Shown here: positions 25,284 through 35,585 of the stretch, piece after piece
Layout of the letters: the number at the start of each line of letters is the position of its first letter
Position numbering within the stretch: the first letter of the stretch is position 1
Assembly (NCBI RefSeq): GCF_001984155.1
Contig: NZ_MTQO01000035.1
Location: 62,001-126,000 of the forward strand
Direction of reading: 5' to 3'
Origin: Actinosynnema sp. ALI-1.44
Lineage (GTDB): Bacteria; Actinomycetota; Actinomycetes; Mycobacteriales; Pseudonocardiaceae
DNA: 64,000 bases
The notes under the pieces: model-generated
Seen by the model: only the letters and a program-made list of their open reading frames with translations
Told to the model about the DNA's origin: nothing
The model's database searches: none
Program-made: the position numbers and the translations under genes

Positions 25284-26303
25284 TCAGGACACGCTCTCGG
25301 CCATCCCGAACGTCTCCCGGTACGCCTGCGGCGTCACCCCGACCAGCCGCCGGAAATGCGGCCGCAGCGCGGCAGCGGACGAGAACCCGCAGTACTTGGC
25401 GATCTGGTCGACCGGCAGGGACGTGGACTCCAGCAGTTGCTGCGACCGGATCACGCGCTGGTGCGTCAGCCAGGTCGCCGGTGCGCTGCCGGTGATGTCG
25501 CGGAACCTGCGGTCGTAGTTGCGCCTGCTCATGTGCGCGCGCTTGGCCAGCGCGTCGACGGGCAGGTTGGTGTCCAGTTTGGTCAGTGCCCACGCCATCG
25601 ACTCGGTGACCGGGTCCTCGTCGTGCAGGTCGGGCATGGGCGACTCGATGAACTGCGCCTGCCCACCGGGCCGGTGCGGCGGCAGCACCATGCTCTTGGC
25701 CAGCCGGTTGGCCACGTCCGCGCCGCACAGCGTGCGGATCAGGTGCAGGCCGAGGTCCATTCCGGACGCGCCGCCGCCCGCGGTGAGCACGTCGCCGTCG
25801 TCGATGTAGAGCGCACCGGAGTCGACCCGGATCGTCGGGTACATGTCGGACATCAGATCTGCCATGCCCCAGTGCGTCGTGGCCGGACGGCCGTCCAGAA
25901 GTCCCGTCGCGGCAACGACGAACGCACCGCTGCACAGCCCCGCGAGCCGCGCGCCCCTGCTGTGCGCGGCTCGCATCGCGTCGAGCAACGGCTCTGGTGG
26001 ACGTTCCATGGGCGACCGCCAGTTCGGCACGATCACCAGGTCCGCCTCCCGGATGGCGGCGAGGTCGTAGGGCACCGGGCAGTCCAGCCCACCGCCGCGC
26101 AGTGTGGAGCCCGGTTCGCCGCCGACCATCCGGATGTCGACGTCCCGCAGTTCACCGAAGTTGGCCGCCATGTCGAAAACGCCGAACGCGAACGACATGA
26201 TGCCCAACGAGACACCGTTGAACACCACCACGACCAGGCTGCGCACCGGGCGTGACTCGGCGGTCGCCGGCTGGCTCCCAGCCGATTCCAGCATCAGGGT
26301 CAT
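25284..26303 (-). CDS. GlxA-family transcriptional regulator (DJ-1/PfpI plus AraC HTH)
   Basis: A 339-residue regulator. Residues ~22-190 form a DJ-1/PfpI amidase-like domain with the nucleophile-elbow segment LAGLCSGAFVVAATG. Residues ~235-335 form an AraC-type DNA-binding domain with two helix-turn-helix units (VDALAKRAHMSRRNYDRRF; VDQIAKYCGFSSAAALRPHF). Family members activate catabolic operons such as those for carnitine, choline or arginine derivatives. It is encoded 64 bp upstream of the epoxide hydrolase operon on the same strand and may control it. Confidence 0.9.
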   Translation of the reverse strand: MTLMLESAGSQPATAESRPVRSLVVVVFNGVSLGIMSFAFGVFDMAANFGELRDVDIRMVGGEPGSTLRGGGLDCPVPYDLAAIREADLVIVPNWRSPMERPPEPLLDAMRAAHSRGARLAGLCSGAFVVAATGLLDGRPATTHWGMADLMSDMYPTIRVDSGALYIDDGDVLTAGGGASGMDLGLHLIRTLCGADVANRLAKSMVLPPHRPGGQAQFIESPMPDLHDEDPVTESMAWALTKLDTNLPVDALAKRAHMSRRNYDRRFRDITGSAPATWLTHQRVIRSQQLLESTSLPVDQIAKYCGFSSAAALRPHFRRLVGVTPQAYRETFGMAESVS

Positions 26304-26359
26304 TGGCGGATCCTAGATCCCCGTCGACCCCTTGCACCCGCCTTGACCAGCTATTTCAG

Positions 26360-27292
26360 TCAGGACTGAAGGCCGTGGAACGCCTCGATGGCGTGCTGGA
26401 CGCGGTACCCGGCGGCGAAATCGGCCAGATCAGCGGGTTTCCCACCACGGATGGCCTCGGCGAACAGCGTGAGCCTGCTGTGTTCCGTGCCGTGCTTGCC
26501 CGACAGTTCGACCGGCTGCCACGGGCCGCCTTCGGAGACGTACAACTGCGCCCAGTCACGCAGCATGTACGACCTGCGAGTGCCCCAGATGGTCCACTCG
26601 TAGCGCTCGGGCCCGGCCAGGTCGGACATCCCGGACACGTGCACCGGCACGTCACCGGCGCGCAGCAGACCGCGCGCGGCGACCTCGCTGCCGGTGCCGT
26701 CCGGGCCGTCGGAGTAGTCCACACTGGTCTCGACCGCGGCCAGCGGACCGACGATCCGGTCGGTCAGGTATACGAAGTGGGACAGCACTTCCCGGACGAA
26801 CCCGCCCTGCTCGCGGCGGGCCAGCCAGGTCGCGGTCGCCTGGAAGTCCCTTGGCCAGCGCAGGAACTGCACCCGGATGTCCACGCCACGGACCGTGCCG
26901 AGGTCGGCACCGGCCACGTGCACCACGGCGTCGCGGTCGGACAGTGCGAAGTTGACGGCGTTCGCGAGCCCGGTTTCCGTTGCGGCGTCGAGCATCCGCT
27001 GGGCGTCGGCCAGGCTGACCGCCAGCGGCTTCTCACAGAAGACGGCCTTGCCCGCGCGCAGCGCGGTCACCGCGAGGTCGGAGTGGGAGGCGGGCGGGGT
27101 GGCGATGTAGACCGCGTCCACGTCGTCGGCGGTGACCACCTCCTGGGGGTCGGTGGTGAACGGAACCCCGGGGTCGGCGGGGGTGACGTCACTGGCCCTG
27201 ACCACGGTGAAGTCGGGGTGGTCGACGGCGACGCCGAGAGTTCGCCTGCCCATCACGCCGAGTCCGACAATGCCCAGCCTTATCTCACTCAT
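26360..27292 (-). CDS. Gfo/Idh/MocA-family NAD(P)-dependent oxidoreductase
   Basis: A 310-residue dehydrogenase. The Rossmann fingerprint is LGIVGLGVMGRR at the N-terminus, and the conserved catalytic region is CEKPLAVSLADAQRM with the invariant EKP motif. The C-terminal beta-sheet domain binds the sugar or cyclitol substrate. ATG 27292 is preferred to one eight codons upstream because AGGA lies seven bases before it. It is divergent from a LysR gene with a compact shared promoter, suggesting LysR-controlled sugar oxidation. Confidence 0.9.
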   Translation of the reverse strand: MSEIRLGIVGLGVMGRRTLGVAVDHPDFTVVRASDVTPADPGVPFTTDPQEVVTADDVDAVYIATPPASHSDLAVTALRAGKAVFCEKPLAVSLADAQRMLDAATETGLANAVNFALSDRDAVVHVAGADLGTVRGVDIRVQFLRWPRDFQATATWLARREQGGFVREVLSHFVYLTDRIVGPLAAVETSVDYSDGPDGTGSEVAARGLLRAGDVPVHVSGMSDLAGPERYEWTIWGTRRSYMLRDWAQLYVSEGGPWQPVELSGKHGTEHSRLTLFAEAIRGGKPADLADFAAGYRVQHAIEAFHGLQS

Positions 27293-27326
27293 GCGCACAT
27301 CCTGGCGCATCCCCACGCATTAGTTC

Positions 27327-27337
27327 TATCTACGATA
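27327..27337. promoter_or_regulatory. Possible LysR-type operator
   Basis: TATC-tac-GATA is an 11-bp inverted repeat in the 50-bp gap between the divergent Gfo/Idh and LysR genes. Its centre fits the T-N11-A type of LysR site in a wider sense. It lies close to the LysR start, so repression of its own gene is plausible. Confidence 0.4.
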
Positions 27338-27342
27338 AGTGA

Positions 27343-28254
27343 ATGAAACCGTTAAGCCTGGACTTCATGGATGATCTGCGGCGCCTGCGTGTGCTGCGGG
27401 AGTTCCGGGAGCGCGGCAGCGTCACGGCCACCGCGGAGGCGTTGCACCTGACGCCGTCGGCGGTGTCCCAGCAGCTCGCGGGCTTGTCGAAGCATCTCGG
27501 TTTCCCCGTCACCCGGCCCGAGGGTCGCGGTGTCGTGCTGACGCCCCGGGCCCGGACGTTGCTGGCACACGCCGACGCGGTCTTCGCACACATCGAACGC
27601 GCCCGGCACGACCTCGACTCGTGGGATGAGATCACCCACGGCACCGTCACGGTCGGCGCGTTCCCCACGGCGATCACCGGACTGATCCCGCACCTGCTCG
27701 ACCGGGCCAGGGACACCGCGCCGACATTGACCATCCGAGTCGTCGAGGCCGAGCCACCGGACCTGTTCGACCTGCTGGACGCGGGCAAACTGACCATCGG
27801 CCTCGCGGTGAGCTTCGTCGGATCACCCGCCGTGAACGACCCGCGCTACCACCAGGTCGACCTCGGCGCGGACGAGTTGGACGTGGCACTGCCCCGCGAG
27901 CACCCGTTGGCCGCCGCGCAGCAGGTCGAGCTGACCGCGTTGGCCGAGGAGCCCTGGATCGCGGGCGACGGCACGGGATGCTGCGGCGCGATCACGGCAA
28001 CCGCTTGCGCCGCAGCGGGTTTCGCGCCCGATGTCGTGCACAGGACCAACGACTGGCAGGCCGTGGCGCAACTGGTGGCCCATGGACACGGCGTCGCGCT
28101 GATCCCTCGTCTGGCCCAGCGGTCGCTGCCGGGCGGCGTGGCGATCCGGCCGGTGGCCGCCCCGGCTCCGAGACGGCGGATCTTCGCGGCCGTCCCGCAA
28201 GGCGCACAAGCGTCGCCGGTCATCGAACTGGTACTGGGCTTGCTGTCGGAGTGA
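27343..28254 (+). CDS. LysR-family transcriptional regulator
   Basis: A 303-residue regulator. The N-terminal winged helix is clear: LRRLRVLREFRERGSVTATAEALHLTPSAVSQQLAGL (in part: ALHLTPSAVSQQLAGLSK). The C-terminal substrate-binding fold starts near residue 95 (GTVTVGAFPTAITGLIPHLL, in part: VTVGAFPTAITGLIP). It is divergent from the Gfo/Idh gene, the classic arrangement for a LysR regulator and its target. The co-inducer is unknown. Confidence 0.92.
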   Translation: MKPLSLDFMDDLRRLRVLREFRERGSVTATAEALHLTPSAVSQQLAGLSKHLGFPVTRPEGRGVVLTPRARTLLAHADAVFAHIERARHDLDSWDEITHGTVTVGAFPTAITGLIPHLLDRARDTAPTLTIRVVEAEPPDLFDLLDAGKLTIGLAVSFVGSPAVNDPRYHQVDLGADELDVALPREHPLAAAQQVELTALAEEPWIAGDGTGCCGAITATACAAAGFAPDVVHRTNDWQAVAQLVAHGHGVALIPRLAQRSLPGGVAIRPVAAPAPRRRIFAAVPQGAQASPVIELVLGLLSE

Positions 28255-28345
28255 CAGCGCGCGGACCAGTCCGCGCGGACGGTCGAGGGCACGGCGACAC
28301 CGACGGCCCAGCACGTCCGGCCTGGTGTGGGGCGTTCATTAGCTC

Positions 28346-28628
28346 GCAGAGTTCGTCGAGCGCCTCGGCTGGCTGTGCAAGGGAAGCGGGCGCACCGACC
28401 ACACTCGCCTTCCTGCCGCAGGTGCTGCGGACCATTCGCACGGGCAGCGCACGCGACCTGTCATGGGCCTGGATCCTGATGATGTGCGCGGGCGTCGGCG
28501 CGGGGCTGGTCTACGGCCTGCTCGGCACTGACCTGCCGGTGATCGTCGCCAACGGCGTCACGCTCGTGCTGATCGCCGCGCTGGGCGTGGTCGAGGCTCT
28601 ACAGGAACGCGTCGTCGTCACGGACTGA
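28346..28628 (+). pseudogene. Frameshifted SemiSWEET-type sugar transporter
   Basis: The readable part, PTTLAFLPQVLRTIRTGSARDLSWAW (in part: TTLAFLPQVLRTIRTGSARD), then two hydrophobic helices ending in VTLVLIAALGVVEAL, is the PQ-loop/SemiSWEET family, which has three helices in ~90 residues. The first helix is found in another frame as EFVERLGWL at about 28349-28376, preceded by a stop and without a start codon. A single-base change near 28377-28395 would join them. Either the gene is dead or the sequence has an error. Its end overlaps the convergent TetR gene by 30 bases. Confidence 0.6.
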
Positions 28629-29228
28629 CAGCAACTGCCCGGCCAGCACTTCGTTCCACCAACGCTCGATCCGGTCCGGCGACCAGCCGCGCTCGTCGAC
28701 CAGCGTCAGGTACACGTCGATGTTGCAGAGCGCCGCGTACACGTCGACCGCCTCCGGCACCTCCAGCCGCAGATCCGGCCACGACGAGAACACCTGGATC
28801 CGCGTCTCGTCACCTCGGCGACGCCCCTCGCGGTACACGTTCGCCAGCTCAGGCTCCACGCGACCGGCCTCTCGCATCAACACGATCACGTCCCCGGAGC
28901 GCTCGTAGAGCCGCCTGTCGTAGCCGATCATCGCCGCGAGCTGCTGTACAGGATCAGCCCCGGCCTCCAGCTCCTCGACCATCCGCATCCCGTCCGCGGT
29001 CAGGTCCGCCGCGTCCGCGACAGCCAGCGCGAGCCCGGCCTTGTTGCCGTAGACCGAATACACGGTCGGCACGGACACACCCGCCGCCTGCGCGACATCC
29101 CGCACTGTCGTGGCCACCCAGCCCTGCTCCACGAACAACCGCCTCGCCGCCTGCGCGATCTCCGCACGCGTCTGCAGAGCCTGGGCCGACCGCTTGAGGG
29201 AGTCGTACTTCCGCCGTGAGGTCTCCAT
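28599..29228 (-). CDS. TetR-family transcriptional regulator
   Basis: A 209-residue repressor. The N-terminal helix-turn-helix reads AEIAQAARRLFVEQGWVATTVRDVAQAAGVSVPTVYSVYGNKAGL (in part: VAQAAGVSVPTVYSVYGNK). The C-terminal helical domain would bind the ligand and form the dimer. ATG 29228 has GGAAGG six bases upstream. It is divergent from the membrane protein gene at 29259, with only 30 bp between start codons, so one operator must control both. Confidence 0.92.
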   Translation of the reverse strand: METSRRKYDSLKRSAQALQTRAEIAQAARRLFVEQGWVATTVRDVAQAAGVSVPTVYSVYGNKAGLALAVADAADLTADGMRMVEELEAGADPVQQLAAMIGYDRRLYERSGDVIVLMREAGRVEPELANVYREGRRRGDETRIQVFSSWPDLRLEVPEAVDVYAALCNIDVYLTLVDERGWSPDRIERWWNEVLAGQLLSVRDDDAFL

Positions 29229-29246
29229 CAATCACCTTCCACTCGC

Positions 29247-29260
29247 TATATTGATTATAT
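29247..29260 (+). promoter_or_regulatory. Probable -10 element and TetR operator at a leaderless start
   Basis: TATATT (29247-29252) lies seven bases before ATG 29259, and there is no ribosome-binding site, which fits a leaderless transcript. The same stretch contains the inverted repeat ATAT-tgatt-ATAT (29248-29260), a good position for TetR binding that blocks transcription. Confidence 0.5.
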
Positions 29261-29879
29261 GATGGTTAAACTCAAATCGTTCACCCCGATCAGCGGCGCC
29301 GCCGGGTTGGGGTTCGCGATCCTGATAGCGCTGGCCAACGCGATCGCGGTACCAGCGGGATTACCGACGCCGGGCACAGCTTTCCGCGACGCCGCCGCGT
29401 TCTTCGCAGGCGGCAGCACGGCACTCGACATCGCGACCGCTCTCGGCCCGCTCACGTGGACGCTGGCCACAATCTTCGCCGCGGGCGCGGTCGTCACCCT
29501 CTGGCGGTCGGAACTGGCCCGAGGATGGGCACTGGTCGGCCTCAGCGGCCTGCTGCTGCAGAACGGTGCCTTCACCGTCGTCATCGCGCTGCGGCTCGCG
29601 CTGGCGTCCGCACCGCCCACCGAGGGCCTCTGGGCGCTGCACGAGACCGTGTTCACCCTCAACGGCACATTCCTGGCCATCGCGATGCTCGGGTTGTCCC
29701 TCGGCGGCCTGCGCGCGGGCCTGATCCGGCCGTGGCACGCCGGACTGGGCCTGGTCTCGGCGGCGTTGATGTTCACGTCCGCAACCCTGTCACTGGCCCT
29801 GCCCGGACTGTTCGGCTGGCTGCTGTGGGTCGTCTGGATCGGCGCGTACGGCGTCGTCCTGATCCGTGCCGATCGTTGA
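29259..29879 (+). CDS. Integral membrane protein controlled by adjacent TetR
   Basis: A 206-residue protein with about six hydrophobic segments, among them AAGLGFAILIALANAIAV, WTLATIFAAGAVVTLW, GLSGLLLQNGAFTVVIAL and GLFGWLLWVVWIGAYGVVLI. No family signature is recognised beyond general resemblance to small actinobacterial membrane proteins of the DUF4386 kind. The divergent TetR neighbour suggests an inducible role such as export or envelope adaptation, but no substrate can be named. Two adjacent ATG codons (29259, 29262) are possible starts. Confidence 0.7.
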   Translation: MMVKLKSFTPISGAAGLGFAILIALANAIAVPAGLPTPGTAFRDAAAFFAGGSTALDIATALGPLTWTLATIFAAGAVVTLWRSELARGWALVGLSGLLLQNGAFTVVIALRLALASAPPTEGLWALHETVFTLNGTFLAIAMLGLSLGGLRAGLIRPWHAGLGLVSAALMFTSATLSLALPGLFGWLLWVVWIGAYGVVLIRADR

Positions 29880-29903
29880 CAGCCGATCGTTGACATGCGA
29901 AGC

Positions 29904-30178
29904 ATGCGCGCCGTGTTCCCCGGCTCCTTCGACCCGGCCACACAGGGACACCTCGACGTGGCGCGCCGGGTCGCGGACATATTCGACGAAGTCGTCATGT
30001 GCGTCATGACCAACCCGGCGAAGACCGGCAGGCTCCCTCTCGCCGAACGACTGACCCTGCTGTCCGACATGACCCGCGACCTGGCCAACGTCACGGTGGG
30101 TTCCAGCGCAGGCCGGTTACTGGTGCGGGTCAGGCGCACATCTCCTCGACCCTCATCGCGGCGACGACCCAGCCCTGA
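29904..30178 (+). pseudogene. coaD: Internally deleted second copy of coaD
   Basis: MRAVFPGSFDPATQGHLDVARR (in part: AVFPGSFDPATQGHLD) is the unmistakable N-terminus of phosphopantetheine adenylyltransferase, including the TxGH nucleotidyl-transfer motif. About 70 residues are intact, to NVTVGSSAG. The rest of the ~160-residue enzyme is missing. Another frame gives AHISSTLIAATTQP-stop ending at 30178, which resembles the family's SSTLV-type C-terminal helix. The fragment must be non-functional. Because coaD is essential, an intact copy should exist elsewhere. Confidence 0.7.
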
Positions 30179-30188
30179 CGGCCTGAAA

Positions 30189-30216
30189 GAAAGCCCCGGC
30201 CGTGGCCGGGGCTTTC
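30189..30216. terminator. Bidirectional terminator between coaD remnant and gcvP
   Basis: GAAAGCCCCGGCC (30189-30201) and GGCCGGGGCTTTC (30204-30216) are exact complements. The stem begins with A and ends with T residues on both strands, the layout of a bidirectional intrinsic terminator. It lies six bases after the gcvP stop. Confidence 0.85.
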
Positions 30217-30221
30217 GTCGC

Positions 30222-33095
<2,874 letters not shown>

Positions 33096-33140
33096 CGTGG
33101 TGCCTCCGGCATGGGGAGTCGGGCGTGCTCCGGCAAGCCC

Positions 33141-33332
33141 TCCCCCTCTGTCCATACCCGGATGGGCGCCTGAGAGCTTCACCCGCGGCTAGTGCGGGCT
33201 TTCACCGTCGGCGGGGCCGTGCGGCCCACTTTCCAGAGGCGTCTTCTTCGTGCGGTCCTGGGTACCTGAGAGGTTCCGGGGAGGAATTGCTCCTTCGGTG
33301 CCGGGCCCCTAGCGCAACCCGGTCTCTCCCGC
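33141..33332 (-). ncRNA. Tandem glycine riboswitch (gcvT motif) controlling gcvP
   Basis: On the minus strand two successive aptamers are readable. Aptamer 1 (33332 to 33252) starts GCGGGAGAGACC, contains GCACCGAAGGAGCAA and closes with CCTCTCAGG...AGGACCGC. Aptamer 2 (33238 to 33146) starts CTCTGGAAAG, contains GACGGTGAAAGCC and closes with GCTCTCAGGCGCC and CAGAG, which pairs with its 5' CTCTG. The GGAGAGAC, CCGAAGGAGCAA and CUCUCAGG elements are the hallmark of the class. The segment after aptamer 2 leads into the gcvP ribosome-binding site (33102-33110), so glycine should switch on gcvP expression. Confidence 0.95.
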
Positions 33333-33405
33333 ACGACGTCGGCGACTGCTTGCCAAGGATACCTTGTGGCAGATCATCGCCCGATCCACTCTTACTTGAA
33401 TCTTG

Positions 33406-33978
33406 TCACCCGACGTTGCGTGCGCGTCGCCTTGCGGACAACTCGTCGTCATGCTGGATCAACTCGGCTCCGTCGGCCCGCTCGGCCGGGAACTCGTGGA
33501 TGGTTCCGCTGATCTCCCGCATGGCGCCGCTGACCGCGATGCCGAACACGCCCTGGCCGCCCTGCAGCAGGTCGACGACTTCCTCCGGCGACGAGCACTC
33601 GTAGACCGTCGTACCGTCGCTGAACAGGGTGATTTTCGCCAGGTCGCGCACGCCCCTGCGGCGCAGGTGGTCGACGGCCACCCGGATGTTCTGCAGCGAG
33701 ACTCCGGTGTCCAGCAGCCGCTTGACCACCTTCAACACCAGGATGTCCTTGAACGAGTACAGCCGCTGGCTGCCCGATCCGTGCGCTGTCCGGATGGACG
33801 GGGCGACCAACCCGGTGCGCGCCCAGTAGTCCAGTTGCCGGTACGTTATCCCCGCGATCTCACAGGCGGCCGGACCGCGGTAGCCGACCAGCTCGTCGGG
33901 CAGTGAAGCGTCCGGGAACAGTTCGCCCTGTTCACCGGCGTCCACGCCGACGAGCGGACTGTCAGGCCGTTGCTCCAT
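33406..33978 (-). CDS. MerR-family regulator, ResR/McdR-like (Rv1830-like)
   Basis: A 190-residue protein with a MerR-type winged helix: GYRGPAACEIAGITYRQLDYWARTGLVAPSIR (in part: ITYRQLDYWARTGLV), then RLYSFKDILVLKVVKRLLDTG. Downstream are the conserved GVSLQNIRVAVDHLRRRG and ECSSPEEVVDLLQGGQGVFGIAV segments. Sequence and position match Rv1830 of M. tuberculosis, reported as ResR/McdR, a regulator linked to growth and drug recovery. ATG 33978 has GGGAGG about seven bases upstream and is chosen over the GTG-type start 19 codons earlier. It is followed by the gcvP promoter region. Confidence 0.88.
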   Translation of the reverse strand: MEQRPDSPLVGVDAGEQGELFPDASLPDELVGYRGPAACEIAGITYRQLDYWARTGLVAPSIRTAHGSGSQRLYSFKDILVLKVVKRLLDTGVSLQNIRVAVDHLRRRGVRDLAKITLFSDGTTVYECSSPEEVVDLLQGGQGVFGIAVSGAMREISGTIHEFPAERADGAELIQHDDELSARRRARNVG

Positions 33979-34210
33979 CACACTGCCTCCCATCGTCCCC
34001 GGCGCCCGCCCCCAGGAACAGGAAACGCCGGTCATGAGCGTTCGACGGCGGCGCCTGTGGTGGTCACGCCGTCGTCATGGGCTCGCATCCGACGGTAGGA
34101 CGGCTGAGCATCCCGGTCAACGCGACGCGCGGTGCGGCGACAATCGAGAGAAGTGGTTCACACCACTCGAAGGTTTGATCCGGCTGGTGAATGGGCAGCG
34201 CAGCGGGTAC

Positions 34211-34257
34211 GCGGACACCCGAATGGCCGCTTGCGCGGCCTCGGCTCAGGTGTCCGC
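34211..34257. terminator. Compound hairpin over the stop of the bifunctional nuclease gene
   Basis: GCGGACACC (34211-34219) pairs with GGTGTCCGC (34249-34257), and inside it GGCCGC-ttgc-GCGGCC (34225-34240) forms a second stem. The structure covers the nuclease stop codon (34246-34248). It is probably its terminator, separating it from the ResR-like gene ~230 bases further on. Confidence 0.6.
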
Positions 34258-34719
34258 ACCCCTAAAATCCTCCGGCGAGACCGAATCCAGGAACTCGCGG
34301 AACTTCTCCACTTCGTCTTCCTGCTCGTCCGGGATGATCAGGCCTGCCTCGGCGAGCACCGAGTCCTCCGCGTGGATCGGGACACCGATCCGCAGGGCCA
34401 GCGCGACCGAGTCGCTCGGCCTGGCCGACACCCTGATGTCGCCGTCGAAGACGAGCTCGGCGAAGAACGTGCCTTCCCGCAGGTCGGTGATCCGCACCTG
34501 CTCCAGCTCACGGCCGAGCGCCGCGATCACGTCCTTGAGCAGGTCGTGGGTCAGCGGCCGCGCGGGCCGCACGCCCTGTTGCTCGAGTGCTATCGCAGTG
34601 GCCTCGACCGAGCCGATCCAGATCGGCAGGTAGCGTTCGCCCTCGGTTTCGCGGAGCAACAAGATCGGCTGGTTGGCGGGCAATTCGACCCGCACGCCAA
34701 CGACGCGCATCTCGCTCAT
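34246..34719 (-). CDS. Bifunctional nuclease family protein (DUF151, Rv1829-like)
   Basis: A 157-residue protein of the bifunctional nuclease (BFN) family. Conserved parts include MRVVGVRVELPANQPILLLRE (in part: VGVRVELPANQPILLL), YLPIWIGSVEATAIAL and SARPSDSVALALRIGVPI. Plant members have DNase and RNase activity; bacterial members are poorly characterised. It sits between ftsR and the ResR-like gene exactly as Rv1829 does. A compound hairpin overlaps its stop codon. Confidence 0.9.
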   Translation of the reverse strand: MSEMRVVGVRVELPANQPILLLRETEGERYLPIWIGSVEATAIALEQQGVRPARPLTHDLLKDVIAALGRELEQVRITDLREGTFFAELVFDGDIRVSARPSDSVALALRIGVPIHAEDSVLAEAGLIIPDEQEDEVEKFREFLDSVSPEDFRGADT

Positions 34720-34886
34720 CGGCCATCGCCTCCCTCAGCAACGCTCAACCGCGACGACCCCCTGCTGCCAAGAGGATCGCGCATCGTCAACAATGACGCT
34801 ACCCGCCATCCGGGCCCCACGCTCGACTTCCCAGGCTTGCATATCGATCACGATGTGACCGCGTCCACCTCGTATGATGGCCTGTT

Positions 34887-35585
34887 CTAGCCGCCTGTCA
34901 CCCGCCGCAACCCCATCTTCACCAAAAGTGTGTGCAGCGCAACAGAAAGCGACGCCAGCTCGCGCAACGCCTGGTCAGCCCGGTCCCGGGCGCGCGTGTC
35001 GCGTTGCCGGTACAACGGTGTCACGATCTGCTCAAGAAGGCCGACTTCCCGGTCGGCCGCCGCGCGGTACGCCCGCAGGTGCCGCGGCTCGATGCCGAAC
35101 CTCGCCATCGCCCTGACCACCATGCCCAGTTCGGCGTCCACCGGGTCGTACGTCCCGTCGTCACCCGGTTTGACCAGCCCGAACTCTTCCAGCTCGGTGA
35201 GCGTCGCCGGAGTGAGACCGGTCGCCGCCAGCAACTCGTCCCTGGTCAGCGAGCGCGGCCCGTCGTCGGCGGGCTGGGGCCGGTGACCGGACACACCACG
35301 CGGACCGGGGCTTTCACCCCGGTCCGCGGCGGCGAGCTGTTGCTTGATGACCTTCAGCGGCAGGTACTGGTCGCGTTGCGCGCGCAGCACGTACCTCAGT
35401 CGTTCCACGTCCGCCGCGGTGAACTGCCGGTAGCCGGACGGTGTCCGGCCCGGCAGCACCAGACCTTCCGACTCCAGGAACCGGATCTTGGAAACCGTCA
35501 CGTCCGGGAACTCGGCACGCAGCTGACCCAGCACCGTGCCGATGCTCATCCCGTCAGGCAGCGGCCGTCCGGCCGACGCCGTCAC
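34887..35585 (-). CDS. ftsR: MerR-family cell-division regulator FtsR-like (Rv1828-like)
   Basis: A 232-residue regulator. The MerR-like helix-turn-helix is MSIGTVLGQLRAEFPDVTVSKIRFLESEGLV (in part: VTVSKIRFLESEGLVLPGR), followed by SGYRQFTAADVERLRYVLRAQRDQ (in part: SGYRQFTAADVERLRYVL). Sequence and order match Rv1828 and Corynebacterium FtsR, which activates ftsZ. The GTG start overlaps the FHA gene stop by four bases (GTGA), showing translational coupling. The C-terminal half is helical and probably dimerises. Confidence 0.92.
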   Translation of the reverse strand: MTASAGRPLPDGMSIGTVLGQLRAEFPDVTVSKIRFLESEGLVLPGRTPSGYRQFTAADVERLRYVLRAQRDQYLPLKVIKQQLAAADRGESPGPRGVSGHRPQPADDGPRSLTRDELLAATGLTPATLTELEEFGLVKPGDDGTYDPVDAELGMVVRAMARFGIEPRHLRAYRAAADREVGLLEQIVTPLYRQRDTRARDRADQALRELASLSVALHTLLVKMGLRRVTGG

